Part shown: piece by piece, positions 35,401 to 46,519 of the stretch | Numbering within the stretch: the first letter of the stretch is position 1 | Layout: the number at the start of each line of letters is the position of its first letter | Assembly: GCF_032362555.1 (NCBI RefSeq) | Contig: NC_083525.1 | Coordinates: 5,937,501-6,001,500 of the forward strand | From: Amyelois transitella | Taxonomy: Eukaryota > Arthropoda > Insecta > Lepidoptera > Pyralidae | Direction: 5' to 3' | Length of the DNA stretch: 64,000 nt | Position numbers and translations under genes: made by a program | Notes under the pieces: model-generated | The model's input: only the letters and a program-made list of their open reading frames with translations | Databases searched by the model: none | Told to the model about the DNA's origin: nothing

Positions 35401-38400
35401 TCAGATGGAAGTCGCTTCATGTAAAAACCTGACTTACCCAATCCAGGGTCCATGGTAAAAGGCATACCCTGGGCACCTCTCCAGAGTGGTGAGGATGCAA
35501 CCGGGATTAAAAACCAGGAAGAAGTACACCCTGTCATGTAATAGGCTGCGTCTATTCTTCTAGAGACAAAGGTGTGATGGTATATGTAATTATGTATGTT
35601 ATTATTTTCAGTTTGACGGGAATAAGATACTATAGAATTAACTATAAATCTGGATAATTGTAATTTACACAGGTTACACCAAAGGTGGAACCGCAGGCAA
35701 CAGCCAGTCTAAATGTATACCTACCTATAAAGAGGACACTACGGACTGTTAAATCAATGCACAGTTTAAACCGCTGGATTTTGAGATTTTAAATTTGGTA
35801 TGTAGGTTCCAGTGGTCTAGGGGTGCAATAAGAGGATTTCCTGAAATTTCCGCAAAAAAAAATTAGCGAGAATTTGCCATCACGAGGGCTTAGAAGCCTC
35901 GTTCCTACACTAGTAAATATATGTATATAAGAGACAAATCACACTGATTAATTGCAATGCAAAGAAATTGTTTGATTAGTATAGAATTTTATTTAATTTA
36001 TTCCGAAGTACCTACGTTTTTCGTGGCTCTGATCGCGCACCTTGCGGTTTATCGCATTTTCGAGACAAAAGGTACTTTCCTTTCCTCTCTATCCCAGAAC
36101 TCTTAAGGGCTCGAGACGCATTTTGGTTAAGTAGGTATATATTTATTTAGGTACGGCAACGCACGTACTGAGAGTCTGTATATTTGACTTCAATAAAGAA
36201 TAACGGTAATAAGACTTAAGGAAAACGGATGGGTCGTAAAAGTTGAACAAAGAAATTAGTCAGGGGAAAGCCCGTCCTTGAGGGCAACGACAAGCTTTAG
36301 AGTTGCGAAGATTTACTACACAAACGTACAGTGGGCTACATAGAAAAGTATACGTCGATACGATATATCTACTTCAAATTGAATTCAAAGATACGACCCG
36401 AACATTCATAGGCACTTATATACATTGAGTTAAGAAAAAGGTTTTAAAAATATATATAAAAGACACATAGATAATAAAATAAAGAAGTGTACTTATTTCA
36501 TTTAAACAGACAGATTATTGCAGTTATAAAATTTTATACCTTTCCGGATGGATAGGTATAAAATTTTTAGTATGGATATACTTATTGCTTGTGGATGTAT
36601 TGTAATCTACGCCATATTTAAGACCAACGAACGTGCGAATGTCACATGTGCAGACTAGTTCATGTGAAGGAAAACTCGTTTTTTACTCCGTGATATATTG
36701 CAAACCTGATGAATGGATAATTGGTAAATTTAAGCAATAATATTTGCCCTCATAAACATCTGTTTACACCCGACCCGTAGCGGTTTACTATCAATACTTT
36801 CGCTTTAAAACTTTTTTAGAGTCATCCTGTGACAACAGTCAGTGTAACCCGGTCAAAACGTCAAGAAGCTACCGATGTTCGCGTTAATCCCCGTTTGCAT
36901 ACATTAATAATTTATTTATTTAAACTGTACTGCAGGTGGACTTAATGCTATGTCACTAGGCATTCTCCGCCAGTAAAACCTTTGGACTAAACTGAGATGG
37001 ATGTACAGGTGGTGTTATAACTGTAAAAGAAATAAATAATAATATAAATATGAATAATAGGTTAAATAATAATCTGTCTATACGTTAATATTAACACAGA
37101 GAATATTATAGATAGATTGTGCATTGCAGTTCGAAGAATTTTTTTAAATACCTATACTTAAGAAGTCCATCTCTCGAAACAAGGAAAGAAAAGGTTTACT
37201 CACGTGGTGGTCCCATCAAGTCAAGATTTAATGATAAATAAAAGATGGATTTATGTAGAAATTGAGAAAACCAGTCAGGTATTCTGAAAATTGTATCAAG
37301 ACCGAATCAGAGATGCGTTTTTTTTACTTTTATTGATAATCCTATACAGATACGCGTGTTTACAACAAAGATACAATTAAATGAAAAATCGGTTTTATAA
37401 TACCTTGTTTCGGAGATGATCAATGAAATACATCAATGACAGAGATTTTTGTATACGATAAAAGAGATTATGTAGACATCATATACAATTTGGAATTCGG
37501 GTTCCGTTGATTGACCTTCAAATTAGCATTATTAGATCATCAAATGTATAAGACACGTAAATACTAACGTTTACTTTATTTTTATATGAATTAAATTTTG
37601 CGATATTCTCAAATAAAACAAAATCTGACGATATGTTTAAAAAACCTACTTACTAAGTAGGTAACTAAGTTTACCAAAGAACAAATACTTATTTTAATAA
37701 CTTATAAGTGCCAACTCAAAGTATCATAGCGGACCGATTTTGTGGATAATCGTATATGGCACAAAGACAGACAAAGCCGGGTAACATACCATGGAAACTT
37801 TTTTCTGGAAAATCCCACAGGAGCGAAGCCCGGCGCAGAAGCTAGTGTAACATATTTATATTCATTGTTACAATCGATTAGTGAAGTCATTGTCAATAAC
37901 TACATAACACATAACATCGCTTATTTACCGTTATGAGTTCGCAATAATGATATAACTGCGTTTGTAAAGATGCATTCATAATTGTGGATTTGTAGTATCG
38001 CGTATTAGACACAACAAAAATGTTTAATCGCTTTTTATTTAAGGTTTCCTCTGATAGAGTAATAAAATACGAAATACGTAATGAGTGATAAAAAATATCT
38101 CTCAGAACCCCTACTTGCTAAACATCAGGCAGATTGTTAAAGTCAATACTATTTTCAATTAAAAAACTCTTTACTTAGGTATACTAGAATTCATCCTACC
38201 CTTGGGTGTTACCTTGTGACAAAACTACTGGACGTAGTAAACTTGTTTTTGACCCGGAATACCTATATATGGGTTTCTTAGCAAATGCAGGCGAGCATTA
38301 TAGGATTAAAAGATATCCCGTTAAAATAAACAAAGGAAGTAATTTTTTTTTAAATGCGTGTTTAAAATGCAGGCAAAATCATCTTTTTGGGTATAATATT

Positions 38401-41400
38401 TAATTTACAGGACAAGATAAATAGTAAGTCAATTAATTTTGTTAATTTTGCAGATAGTTGTGGATTTTACCATCACTTTACCTAGTTATTGTTTACGGAT
38501 AAAAAACACCGGGAATTTTTTTAAATATTTAAAATTTATAATATGTTTTATAATAAATATTAATAAAGATATTTTTACCCTGATGCGTGGAAATTCCACA
38601 CGTCGACAATTTTCCCATCCAAATTATTTCTGACAAAATAGATTCGTTATCGTAGGTATTTAAATTGTTTAACTACTGACTGTAATAGCGATAGGCAAAC
38701 GTAAATAATAATACTTATTATTCGTATGTTATGTACTATATGTATATATACTTTAAACTAGGTACTATTTTAACTAACAAAAAGAATCACAAGCTTGTAA
38801 GGCTTCTTTTAGTCGCCTTTTACGCAATACATGGAAGATATGGCGAGGTCCTATTCAAAAGTCCCGGAAACCAATAAATAATTGTTCCTTTTTAATCAAA
38901 TGGAAAAACAAAAGATTTTACATACCTATTAAGCCATTAACTTTCCCAGAGGATTAGATAAAGGTCGCTAAGCAAGGCATAAGTTGTATCGTCTCACTCT
39001 CTATGAACTTAGAGAGAGATATGACATATCGTACATATACTTCAGCTTGTTAATGATCGCTTTATGGCCAAATGATACATTAAATTTAAATGAAATATCT
39101 TTTTATTTCATTGATAAGTACAAATGCTTAAAACACAAATAATAATAAATCCTATACTTGGTTTCTATCAAAACTTTATTATGAACCTTTCAGATACCTG
39201 GTTGACTGGAAGAAATCCCGCCTAAGAATCAATCCGCCGTCGTGCATTTTTGTTTTTATCATACTATGTAATTCTGTAATTTTTTTATGTACAATAAAGT
39301 ATTTAAAAACAAAAAACTTAAATATTTAAGTTTAAAGGTTTATTTTTTGTGCTCAGTAATCTTCTTTCAAGATTGTTTAAAATACACAAGAAACTATCAG
39401 CAACAATAATGTTTTAGTTATTTTATTAGTCGTCACTATTTTATAACTTTTTACGAGATTGTGAGTTTAGTTTTGTTTACGTCATCTCTAACCACATGGG
39501 TCACTGATCTACCGATAAAACTTAATGGCTAACGTTTTACGTACTATGTTTTTCCAAATTATTTAAATTACATTTAATTGGTTACGCAGTGAACAATGTA
39601 ACAGAAAATATTAATTATTAAAATTGAAATACTTTTTTATCATAATAAGTTAATAGATATGTATAATTGCCGCGACTTTGTCCGCGTGAATAAAAAAACA
39701 GCAGTAAAAAACTTTTTTATACGACTTTCTTAGCAGTTATAGCTATGTTACGATCAAAAAAGAATAATCTGCCAATGTCTTACCTTAATATTACTGTAAA
39801 GTTTAACGAAAATCCGTTCAGTCATTTTTGCGTGAAAGAGTACCACAACCACACATTCTTTTAGAATTAGTAGGATTAGTATTTAGAAGTATAAACATAA
39901 ATTAGAATGTCAGTTCTCGGTTCTCGTCTAAAAATGATGTAGACTAACAACTGCGCATTATGCGCTACGAGTTGCATGTACGAGTAGCACTCGTAGGCAC
40001 TCGTAGCAGATTATACGTGCTTGGCCGCGTAGCATTAGGATCACAAATCTGTTAGCTTCAAAGTTAAGCCACTTTTTAATTCTGATAGTTTAGACTACAG
40101 GTTAAGAAGAATATAGTCATATATTTTAAATTATGTGTATGAGGAAAAGCGGGAATATTTTAGTAACGCATTTAAAACAAAATCTCATAGTCGAGACTGA
40201 AGAGTACTATATTTGTCCTTGTAAAGTTTAATTTTGCTTAGAAATTAAAATATACTTAACAATGGAAATATAAATTTAAACAAGTATGAATGAAAGAAGA
40301 AAGAAAAGAAGAATGAAGGCAAAGTAAACTTAAGATGATGATGATGCATTACATGTTGATATGTAATATAAAGTAAATACATAATGATATATTAAAAGTC
40401 AATATTGAACAAAGGTATGAATAATTATCTGAGGTGTCCGATGCATGTGTACAATAAATATTATAGGTACGTAGTCGCTGTTCATATAAAGCTAAAAGCT
40501 GAGAAGTGTTCACTTATAAACTTATTTATATTAGCCCGCGGATCTGCCCGCGTGAAAAATACCCTATACCCTATGCTATGCCTTCTCCGTTCTTTACTCA
40601 ATATGCAAAATCTAAAATTATTGATCTAATTTAGTAAAGGATCTTTGCTAGGTATTGAGGCGCCCTATTGCAAATGAGTACATACTCCTATGATTTTATT
40701 TCTTAGGAGTTCCAAACTACCGAATGCACTAATTAAAAATATATATCTGTTATGTATAACTATTAATATATATTATTTTCGGATTCACCCCTTTGTAGGT
40801 ATATATAATTTCATTCAACATTTATTGTTCAGTCAGTAACTGTTCAGGTTGTATACTACTCTGTCAAGAAAGTAGCAGGAAAAGATTTTATCACCTTCAA
40901 AATATGCTCCTTTAGAAACGATACACTTACGCCAACGAATAATCCAATCATCAAAACATTTTTTAAACGCTGTTTCCGGAATTGAGGTAAGTTCTCGCCG
41001 CGAATTCTCTTTTATGTCTTCTACCGATTGAAAACGGGTGCCACGAAGTGGTAATTTGAGTTTAGGAAAAAGAAAAAAGTCGGCTGGAGCTATATCTGGT
41101 GAATATGGTGGTTGCTCGATGGTATTTGTTGAGTGTTTGGTTAAAAATTCGTTCACAATGATAGCCTTGTGCGAAGGTGCATTATCATGGTGCAAAATCC
41201 AAGAATTTTCTTTCCACAAATCTGGCCTTTTTCGTCGGATTTGCTCTCTTAAACGCCGCATAACACTCAAATAATATTCCTTATTTACCGTTTGACCTTC
41301 CGGCAAGAATTCCGAGTGCACAACACCGCGATAGTCAAAGAAAACAGTCAACATGACTTTGACTTTTGAACGACTTTGGCGTGGTTTTTTCGGTTTCGGT

Positions 41401-42380
41401 TCAGTTGGAAGGCGCCACTCCGAAGCTTGTTGACTAGTTTGCATGTCAAACTCGTAAACCCACGTCTCGTCACCAGTAACAATGCGTTTCATGAATGTTG
41501 GGTCGGAATTGACTCGTTCTAGCATGTCCTCAGCGACTCTCATGCGATTGAGTTTTTGAAAAAAATTCAGGTCTTTTGGGACTAGCCGAGCGGCAACATG
41601 TTTCATACCCAAATTATTAGTTAAAATGGTACGGATCGACTCGTGAGATACAGAAAGTTCGGTGGCTATCTCTCTCAAAGTTGAATGAGGATTTTCAGTC
41701 ACTATTTCCTTCACTTTTGCGATGTTAACTTCAGTTGCAGACGTTGATGGCCTACCAGAGCGAGGCAAATCTTCCATCACATCTCGACCGCTTTTGAACG
41801 CTTTGTACCACTCATAAGCACGAGTTTTTGATAAAGTCGATTCACCGTAAGCCTTCTGTAACATTTTCAGTGACTCCGAACACGATATTCCATTGGCAAT
41901 GCAAAATTTAAGACAAACTCTTTGTTCGATGTTTTTATCCATTATGAAATTAGCAATACACACTAGATATGATATAACTAAAAATAGCACTGTATTTAAT
42001 GTAAACAATAGATGCAACTCAAACTCCGCGCCAAAATGGAAAACAGTTGTGCCAATCTAACAACAACAAAAAAAACAAAAATTTGAATTTGGAACCATAA
42101 ATAAATAATCCATTCCCGATACTTTTCTGACTGAATGTATAATCGCATTTATCTACCATCATTGCTGAAATAAAAAAGGAAAAAGCGCTTATGAAGAATT
42201 TGACACAAAAAGACCGCCGTTGTCTGTGGTCACAAGTTATTTGTGGTAAACCCAGAGCGCTGAACGCCCACCTCCTCTGTTAATTTGCTTGCTGCCCTAT
42301 CACTGGAAAACCCAAACGAACTAGACACAGAAACCCCCTTTTTACTACGCTTTTATTAGCTTGGGTTGTATGTATGTATG

Positions 42381-42411
<31 letters not shown>

Positions 42412-45400
42412 CGGAATCTTTGAGCTTAATTTTCACTGATTTCTAAACGTCTGATCAACTTGAAACTTTGCACACGTATCAAGGACCGATGACAATGCAA
42501 TATTTTGATAAGAGTTTCTCATTATCCTTATTAAAACTGCCAGGATTAATAAATTCATTTTTAGATCCTTCGTATGAGAGTAAGAGAGACAGAGATAGCA
42601 CCAGTGCCAGTAATCTCCATACAAGAAACCAAGAAGTTCTGACGTATAAGGAGTCCAAAAAGAGATGTAATATATTTCCATATAATGTTACTATTAACCT
42701 GAGGCTTTTTTATTTCATCGCATCGCTCCATTTAGAATTACCATTAGAAACAATAGTAGAATTAGTAGAATATTTTAAAACAATAAAAAATATATAAGTA
42801 ATAAAACAAAAGTAATAAATGAAAATTGAACAACTAAATTTACAACAATACAAGAATAAAGTTACTACCTACAGAACTTTGCGATATTTAATACGTATTT
42901 AACATATTAATGCGATTCTTGAATTAACATTATGTAACTTTTGCATATTTATAATAGCAACACTGTAATACTCGCTTGGAAAATGAGTGACAGTTTGTTT
43001 ATTTATGTAAAATAAGTTTTGCAGTAAGTTTTGAATTCGATTCTAACACCTGTAAACTTTCTTTCTGTTTTTTTACCGGTGCCTGTGTATTTACCTATTT
43101 GCACTTTGTTTTGTGCTGATAACTTGTCGTTATTTGGAGTTTGGAATCTTCCGTTGAGTCGAGCTTTGTTCTTCCGGATATTCGTGTGATTTTATCATCT
43201 GAGATTGGACTCTGACTGTGTTCACTGTGTTGTGCAGATATTTTGAGATAGGACTCCTGTAAAAAGTACCTGATTATTTGAGATAGGAGTCCCAAGTTTG
43301 TGTTTGTTTTTGTGAAAGACAGATTTTACTACAAAAGTGCCACGATGTCTTCAGATAAACATTGTTGCGTTCCTGGTTGTAAAGGCAGTGGAGGTATATT
43401 TGAAATATTTTTGTTCCTGTATCAATCTGCCTCTTAATCTTGTGGTTTGATTCCTGGCAAGGCCACAATCAAAAATTGTTATGTTTGCTGGATAGTCAAA
43501 AATATTATTAACAGTGATTTATCACTATAAAATTCTTTTCAACTGGGTTTAACAATCATCATACATACATGCATACATATAATCACGTCTATATCCCTTG
43601 CGGGGTAGACAGAGCCAACAGTCTTGTAAAGACTGATAGGCCACCTTCAGCTATTGGGCTTTAAGATAGAATTGAGATTCAAATAGTGACAGGTTGCTAG
43701 CCCATCGCCTAAAAAAGAATCATGATGATGAGAATATTATGAGATTTAATCCAATCAGGCCACATATAACTTTAAGAAAGTTAGTTGTGAAAACCTCCGG
43801 CGATGGGTGCATGGTTGCGAAAGTCATTTCTAGTAAGATAGTTATACAGCGTAGTAGAAGTAGTAGGAAGTTAACACTTCTACCAAAAAATAATTGTATA
43901 AAAAAACTAAAAAACTAGGCGTTTTATTGCTAATCAAACTAAAAAATAGAAAATAAATAATAGTTAAAAAAAAACTAAAAAACTACGCTTTATTGCTAAT
44001 CAAACTAAAAAAATAGAAAATAAAATTTAAAGACAAAGGAATTATAAAACAGTAGTAGCAAGTCGAACAATCGGTTATAGTCAATTACCTCGGATTAAAA
44101 TTATAACAAAATTAAATTTATAAACAAAACAATTTAAATCAGAGTAAAAAGCGTGGGGTGCATTTTACTTCATTTTCATAACTCTCTTGTCATAAATATA
44201 TGCTTATAGAATGATTTTAATATTTACTACATCAGGCACCCCACGCTTTTTACTCAGATTTCAATTGTTTTGTTTATAAATTTAATTTTGTTATAATTTT
44301 AATCCGAGGTAATTGACTATAACCGATTGTTCGACTTGCTACTACTGTTTTATAATTCCTTTGTCTTTAAATTTTATTTTCTATTTTTTTAGTTTGATTA
44401 GCAATAAAGCATAGTTTTTTAGTTTTTTTTTAACTATTATTTATTTCTCAAATGTTGAATGATTACACGGCCGCTTTGTGTGGTCGGGGAAAGTAAACAG
44501 CTCAACATGTTGACACACCTTTTTCCCGGATAAGCAGTCTGCATCTTCCGTCTTGTCACAACACAATCATCCCTCAAAATTATTCTCCCTCTTTATTGAG
44601 AGGGTTCTGACTGATTGATTGATACCCTACCACAACACAAACCGCTGCTAAAATTGGTTCGGTTGTTATTTCTACTTATCAGCGGTCTAGGGGTGCACTA
44701 ATCCCCAAAATTCAGTTAGAACGGGCTTTAGTGGGGTTATATGAAGGTGTTCTCTTATAATAATTATTAATTTGGCAAGTTGTTGAAAGATATAAAATAA
44801 AAAAAAGATTTTATTACAATTTTATTATATAGATATTTATATTTATTATGTGTCACGTAGGTATGCCAATTTACCAACAAAGTACAGATTTAATTTAAAG
44901 CTATCAAAGATAAGTGTTATGTTACATATTAATTCTATGGAGCTAAGTTACGAACAGACAGACGGTTCAGCAAAACTATAAGGGTTTCTTGTGGAGCACG
45001 GAACCCAATAAAGGAAGTTAACCGTAAGCAATTAACTTTAAAACTCGTTGGATCAGTCCACTTAGTAACAAAACAGGTGTTTTGACGAACCTTATTGGGT
45101 ATGTCTAAATGTGTAAGTTGATACTGTAAAAGCCGTATAAAGCACTGCCGACGCGCAAATATCCAAATGAGGTAGTATAGTAGGGTCAGGTCAAAAGTAC
45201 CCGAAACCGCCGAGCTTGCATGAAGAGAGTTATGAATGTGGATGAAGCGAAGGAAGTATGTAGAGATCGTGTCAAGTGGAAAGAGGTAGTCTCTGCCTAC
45301 CCCTCCGGGAAAGAGGCGTGATTTTATGTATGTATGTATGTAGGTAGTATAAGCCGAACCTTTGAAAACCCGCTATATTTTCTATCTAGGTGAATACTAC

Positions 45401-46519
45401 TGACATTACGGACAGCCCAATCTGGGTCTAGACGTTTGACATGCACCTTCTTTTGAGTGCACTATAAGATTGGGATACATATTTCTCGCACAAATTTGCT
45501 GGAAATCGCTTTTCATTCCTACAGTTATAGGTAGTTAAACGTGGAAATATGGCCTATAGCAGCAACAACATTCTAAGGGTGGTGCTTAGACTAGCTTGTA
45601 TGTTTAAATGCAGCTAAATTTTTTTTAGGCTCATATGTTCCTAAATTTGTTGACATTATGCTTTTATATTTCCTCATCCTCAGATATGTATATGAATAGA
45701 TGTTTTTTCTTTTTTAAATTTAATCATATTCATTGAAGAAGGCAATCATCACAAAATCTCCTTTAAAGATGAGGATATAGATGGGATGAAGGCACCTTCG
45801 TCATACTTTTCTTGCATTTAATCCTTCCTTGGTTTTTTTGTAAAGCAGAGAAGGATTATATATATTCTTAAGATTATAGATATTATTCTAAAATGTCTTT
45901 AAAATAAAAAAAAAATGTATTATAAATTATTTAGTTCCTGTTCTATTTTTACGATCACGATCAGAATACATTGACAAGGTGTTAGTTTGTGGGAAGAATA
46001 CCCACTACAACGTTAAGCAAACGTAACTAAACATACAGTAGTATGTTATTTGAACAAAAAATTAGTTGTGCTACAATTTACGAAGAATTCTTCGGTAGCC
46101 TGGGAACGCAAGTTTTTATGTTCTTCTAAAAATATACATTACAAAGTTCGAGACATCATAAAAAATATGATGGATGGATGGATATGCCGGATATATACAA
46201 TAAACTATATATATAATAAACCACCTAATTCTCAAAACATCAGGCGGGCTCAATTAGAAACTCAGACACCACAGCGTGCAGAATCCATTGACCGCTCAAC
46301 AACAAAGGAACACCCACTTACAGAGGTCAGTCTTGCAGCTACAGTGAAGTTCACTCTCGTAGTGACCGTAGACACTGGTCCACTAGGTTGAATCCTTATC
46401 ACACCAATCACATTTCCACCATCAGACTGATAATCAAAGACACCAGGACACGGCGATTGATACTGGCCAATTACAAACGCAAAAAGTCCGATTGCGACAC
46501 AATATGAAAGAAGTTCCAT
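26468..46519 (-). CDS. gd: Gastrulation-defective-like secreted serine protease
   Basis: In Drosophila, Gd acts in the extracellular cascade that activates Toll ventrally. Relatives in moths may act in immunity; the role here is inferred. Minus-strand exons: 46519-46322, 35040-34878, 33065-32856, 30384-30021, 29389-29166, 28497-28336, 27942-27827, 27356-27212 and 26676-26468; phases fit, 596 aa. A signal peptide (MELLSYCVAIGLFAFVIG) precedes the GD N-terminal domain starting SPCPGVFDYQSDGG and running to about 190. Then comes a Pro/Gln/Asn linker with a heptad repeat, then a trypsin-fold domain from ECGVVAGGNER. Catalytic residues are H389 (AAHC), D442 (NDILVF) and S540 (GDSGG). The residue at the trypsin Asp189 position is Gly534, so classic trypsin specificity is not expected. 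As in other Gd proteins there is no R|IVGG activation site. Intron 1 is 11.3 kb and holds a mariner. Confidence 0.9.
27020..27180 (+). repeat. Dispersed repeat, family C
   Basis: The consensus core includes CCGCCGAGCTTGCATGA, GTTATGAATGTGGATGAAGC and CTACCCCTCCGGGAAAGAGG and ends in a TATG-rich tail. It is nearly identical to 45180-45345. Degenerate pieces are at 15240-15350, 55508-55580 and, inverted, 56812-56870. It lies in a gd intron. The class is not determined. Confidence 0.6.
29714..29975 (+). repeat. Dispersed repeat, family A (full-length copy)
   Basis: Starts GCCGTGTGGTTCCCGGCACC. The middle contains GCGATGGGCTAGCAACCTGT and CTGAACGTGGCC. It ends with CCCGCAAGGGATATAGACGT and TATG repeats. 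It lies in the gd intron between exons 4 and 5. Other copies are listed separately. Confidence 0.7.
30131..30290 (-). repeat. In-frame 21-bp minisatellite coding PFNPPQQ heptads
   Basis: Inside exon 4 of the gd-like gene about eight units of a 7-residue pattern run from PFNEPQE through PFNQPQR and five PFNPPQQ copies to PFNPTPA. The five central units are nearly identical at DNA level, with small changes (aggttgttgtgg versus cggttgttgagg). The 21-bp length keeps frame, and it also leaves other frames open, which explains the overlapping open frames on both strands. Confidence 0.85.
30478..30610 (-). repeat. Dispersed repeat, family A (inverted, degenerate)
   Basis: Contains the reverse complement of the family A core, with GAATTGAGATTC and CCAATCGCCCAAAAGAAGAA. 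It lies in intron 3 of the gd-like gene. Confidence 0.55.
30637..30846 (+). pseudogene. Remnant of a LINE reverse transcriptase C-terminus
   Basis: An open frame reads AAEAGVESLSAIIRKRTASL, then RSTNSLVKTVAARLDVDCA and LMQHWTRIHL. This is the style of the C-terminal tail of insect non-LTR reverse transcriptases. It lacks any catalytic domain and sits in a gd intron, so it is a dead 3' fragment. Identification is from general resemblance only. Confidence 0.45.
33100..33250 (-). repeat. SINE fragment, family D (inverted)
   Basis: Reverse complement of the D-family 3' half: the CCTGCATATTCAGG region and an ATTGGATCCATG relative of the CCAATCCAGG block. Degenerate; located in gd intron 2 (33066-34877). 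Confidence 0.4.
33695..33900 (+). repeat. Repeat, family E (CGCGACTTCGTCCGCGTGG type)
   Basis: Starts GCCCGCGACTTCGTCCGCGT and ends with CAAACAAACAAACAAAC, then TATAATATTAGTATAGAT. Related heads or tails are at 18385-18560, 26808-26960, 31925-32050, 39660-39885, 40535-40580 and 46760-46985. The family is common in Lepidoptera as retroposon 3' ends; the exact name was not assigned. Confidence 0.5.
35160..35560 (+). mobile_element. tRNA-derived SINE, family D (near full length)
   Basis: The head carries an A-box-like stretch (GTCGGTGGTCGAATCGG) and a B box GGTTCGAATCTC. The body has ACATCGTGAGGAAACCTGCA, GTTGCGGAGGTCAGATGGAA and CCCAATCCAGGGTCCATGG. The B box shows RNA polymerase III ancestry; it is not a functional tRNA gene. 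It lies in gd intron 1, just upstream of exon 2. Confidence 0.7.
38785..38878 (-). repeat. Dispersed repeat, family A fragment (inverted)
   Basis: Reverse complement of the 5' part of family A: CTTTTAGTCGCCTTTTACG, then GGTCCTATTC and CCGGAAACCA. In gd intron 1. Confidence 0.5.
39195..39310 (+). repeat. LINE 3' end, family F
   Basis: Begins TTGACTGGAAGAAATCCCGC and ends TTATGTACAATAAAG followed by A-rich DNA. It matches a copy at 19630-19742 in chimaerin intron 6 (GGCTGGAAGAGATCCCACTT ... AACAATAAAGC) and a weaker one at 53530-53640. The polyadenylation-like end supports a retroposed element. Confidence 0.55.
40833..41942 (-). CDS. mariner transposase, intact open frame
   Basis: Cut-and-paste transposase of the mariner family, 369 aa from the ATG at 41942 (MDKNIEQRVC). 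The frame is open further upstream, but this start matches the family. It has an N-terminal helix-turn-helix region (SKTRAYEWYKAFKSGRD, LPRSGRPST). The catalytic domain has TGDETWVYE, HHDNAPSHKA and YSPDIAPADFF; 34 residues separate the second and third Asp, i.e. the mariner DD34D signature. There are no frameshifts or internal stops. The stop codon at 40833-40835 falls about 20 bp outside the inferred left inverted repeat, so the last codons come from flanking DNA. The element is in gd intron 1, on the same strand as the gene. Confidence 0.92.
   Translation of the reverse strand: MDKNIEQRVCLKFCIANGISCSESLKMLQKAYGESTLSKTRAYEWYKAFKSGRDVMEDLPRSGRPSTSATEVNIAKVKEIVTENPHSTLREIATELSVSHESIRTILTNNLGMKHVAARLVPKDLNFFQKLNRMRVAEDMLERVNSDPTFMKRIVTGDETWVYEFDMQTSQQASEWRLPTEPKPKKPRQSRSKVKVMLTVFFDYRGVVHSEFLPEGQTVNKEYYLSVMRRLREQIRRKRPDLWKENSWILHHDNAPSHKAIIVNEFLTKHSTNTIEQPPYSPDIAPADFFLFPKLKLPLRGTRFQSVEDIKENSRRELTSIPETAFKKCFDDWIIRWRKCIVSKGAYFEGDKIFSCYFLDRVVYNLNSY
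40856..42137 (-). mobile_element. mariner element, about 1.28 kb
   Basis: The left end reads CTACTCTGTCAAGAAAGTAG and the right end, reverse complemented, CATTCAGTCAGAAAAGTATC. They are imperfect inverted repeats of about 26 bp, each bordered by TA as expected for mariner target duplication. The length and the transposase position agree with a complete element. The ends were placed by eye and could be off by some bases. Confidence 0.75.
42366..42410. repeat. TATG tetranucleotide microsatellite
   Basis: About eleven perfect copies of a 4-bp unit (GTAT/TATG) in gd intron 1. TATG tails also end repeat families A and C in this window, so it may be the tail of a decayed element. Confidence 0.85.
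43344..43396 (+). pseudogene. Possible first exon of a THAP-type (P-element-like) protein
   Basis: An ATG begins MSSDKHCCVPGCKGSGG and then meets a GTATAT that could be a donor. The paired cysteines resemble the start of a THAP zinc finger (C-x2-4-C). No continuation was found on the + strand. It lies antisense in gd intron 1, so it is probably a transposon remnant. Weak evidence. Confidence 0.3.
43575..43728 (-). repeat. Dispersed repeat, family A (inverted)
   Basis: Reverse complement copy with CACGTCTATATCCCTTGCGG, CCAACAGTCTT and GACAGGTTGCTAGCCCATCG. Good conservation; in gd intron 1. Confidence 0.7.
43951..44446. repeat. Near-perfect hairpin, 211-bp arms
   Basis: Left arm 43951-44161 and right arm 44236-44446 are equal in length and almost exact reverse complements, around a 74-bp spacer. 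Arm tips read AAATAAATAATAGTT. The inner edge reads AAAGCGTGGGGTGC on the left and GCACCCCACGCTTT on the right. Outside the left arm a further copy of its first ~50 bp (ending near 43950) is repeated directly. It resembles a foldback or miniature element. No terminal duplication was identified. Confidence 0.8.
45180..45345 (+). repeat. Dispersed repeat, family C
   Basis: Same sequence order as 27020-27180: CCGCCGAGCTTGCATGA, GTGGATGAAGCGAAGGAAG, CTACCCCTCCGGGAAAGAGG, then TATG repeats. Few differences between the two copies point to recent spread. Confidence 0.65.

Larger units (their letters stand above)
35041..46321 (-). other. Intron 1 of the gd-like gene (11.3 kb)
   Basis: Separates the signal-peptide exon from the rest. 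It holds a SINE (35160-35560), a LINE 3' end (about 39195-39310), an intact mariner (40856-42137), a TATG microsatellite (42366-42410), a THAP-like fragment (43344), a 211-bp-arm hairpin (43951-44446) and further dispersed repeats. No other host exon was recognised. Confidence 0.7.

Noticed and set aside
46050-46391. 113-aa open frame on the + strand
   Set aside because: Antisense to exon 1 of the gd-like gene.
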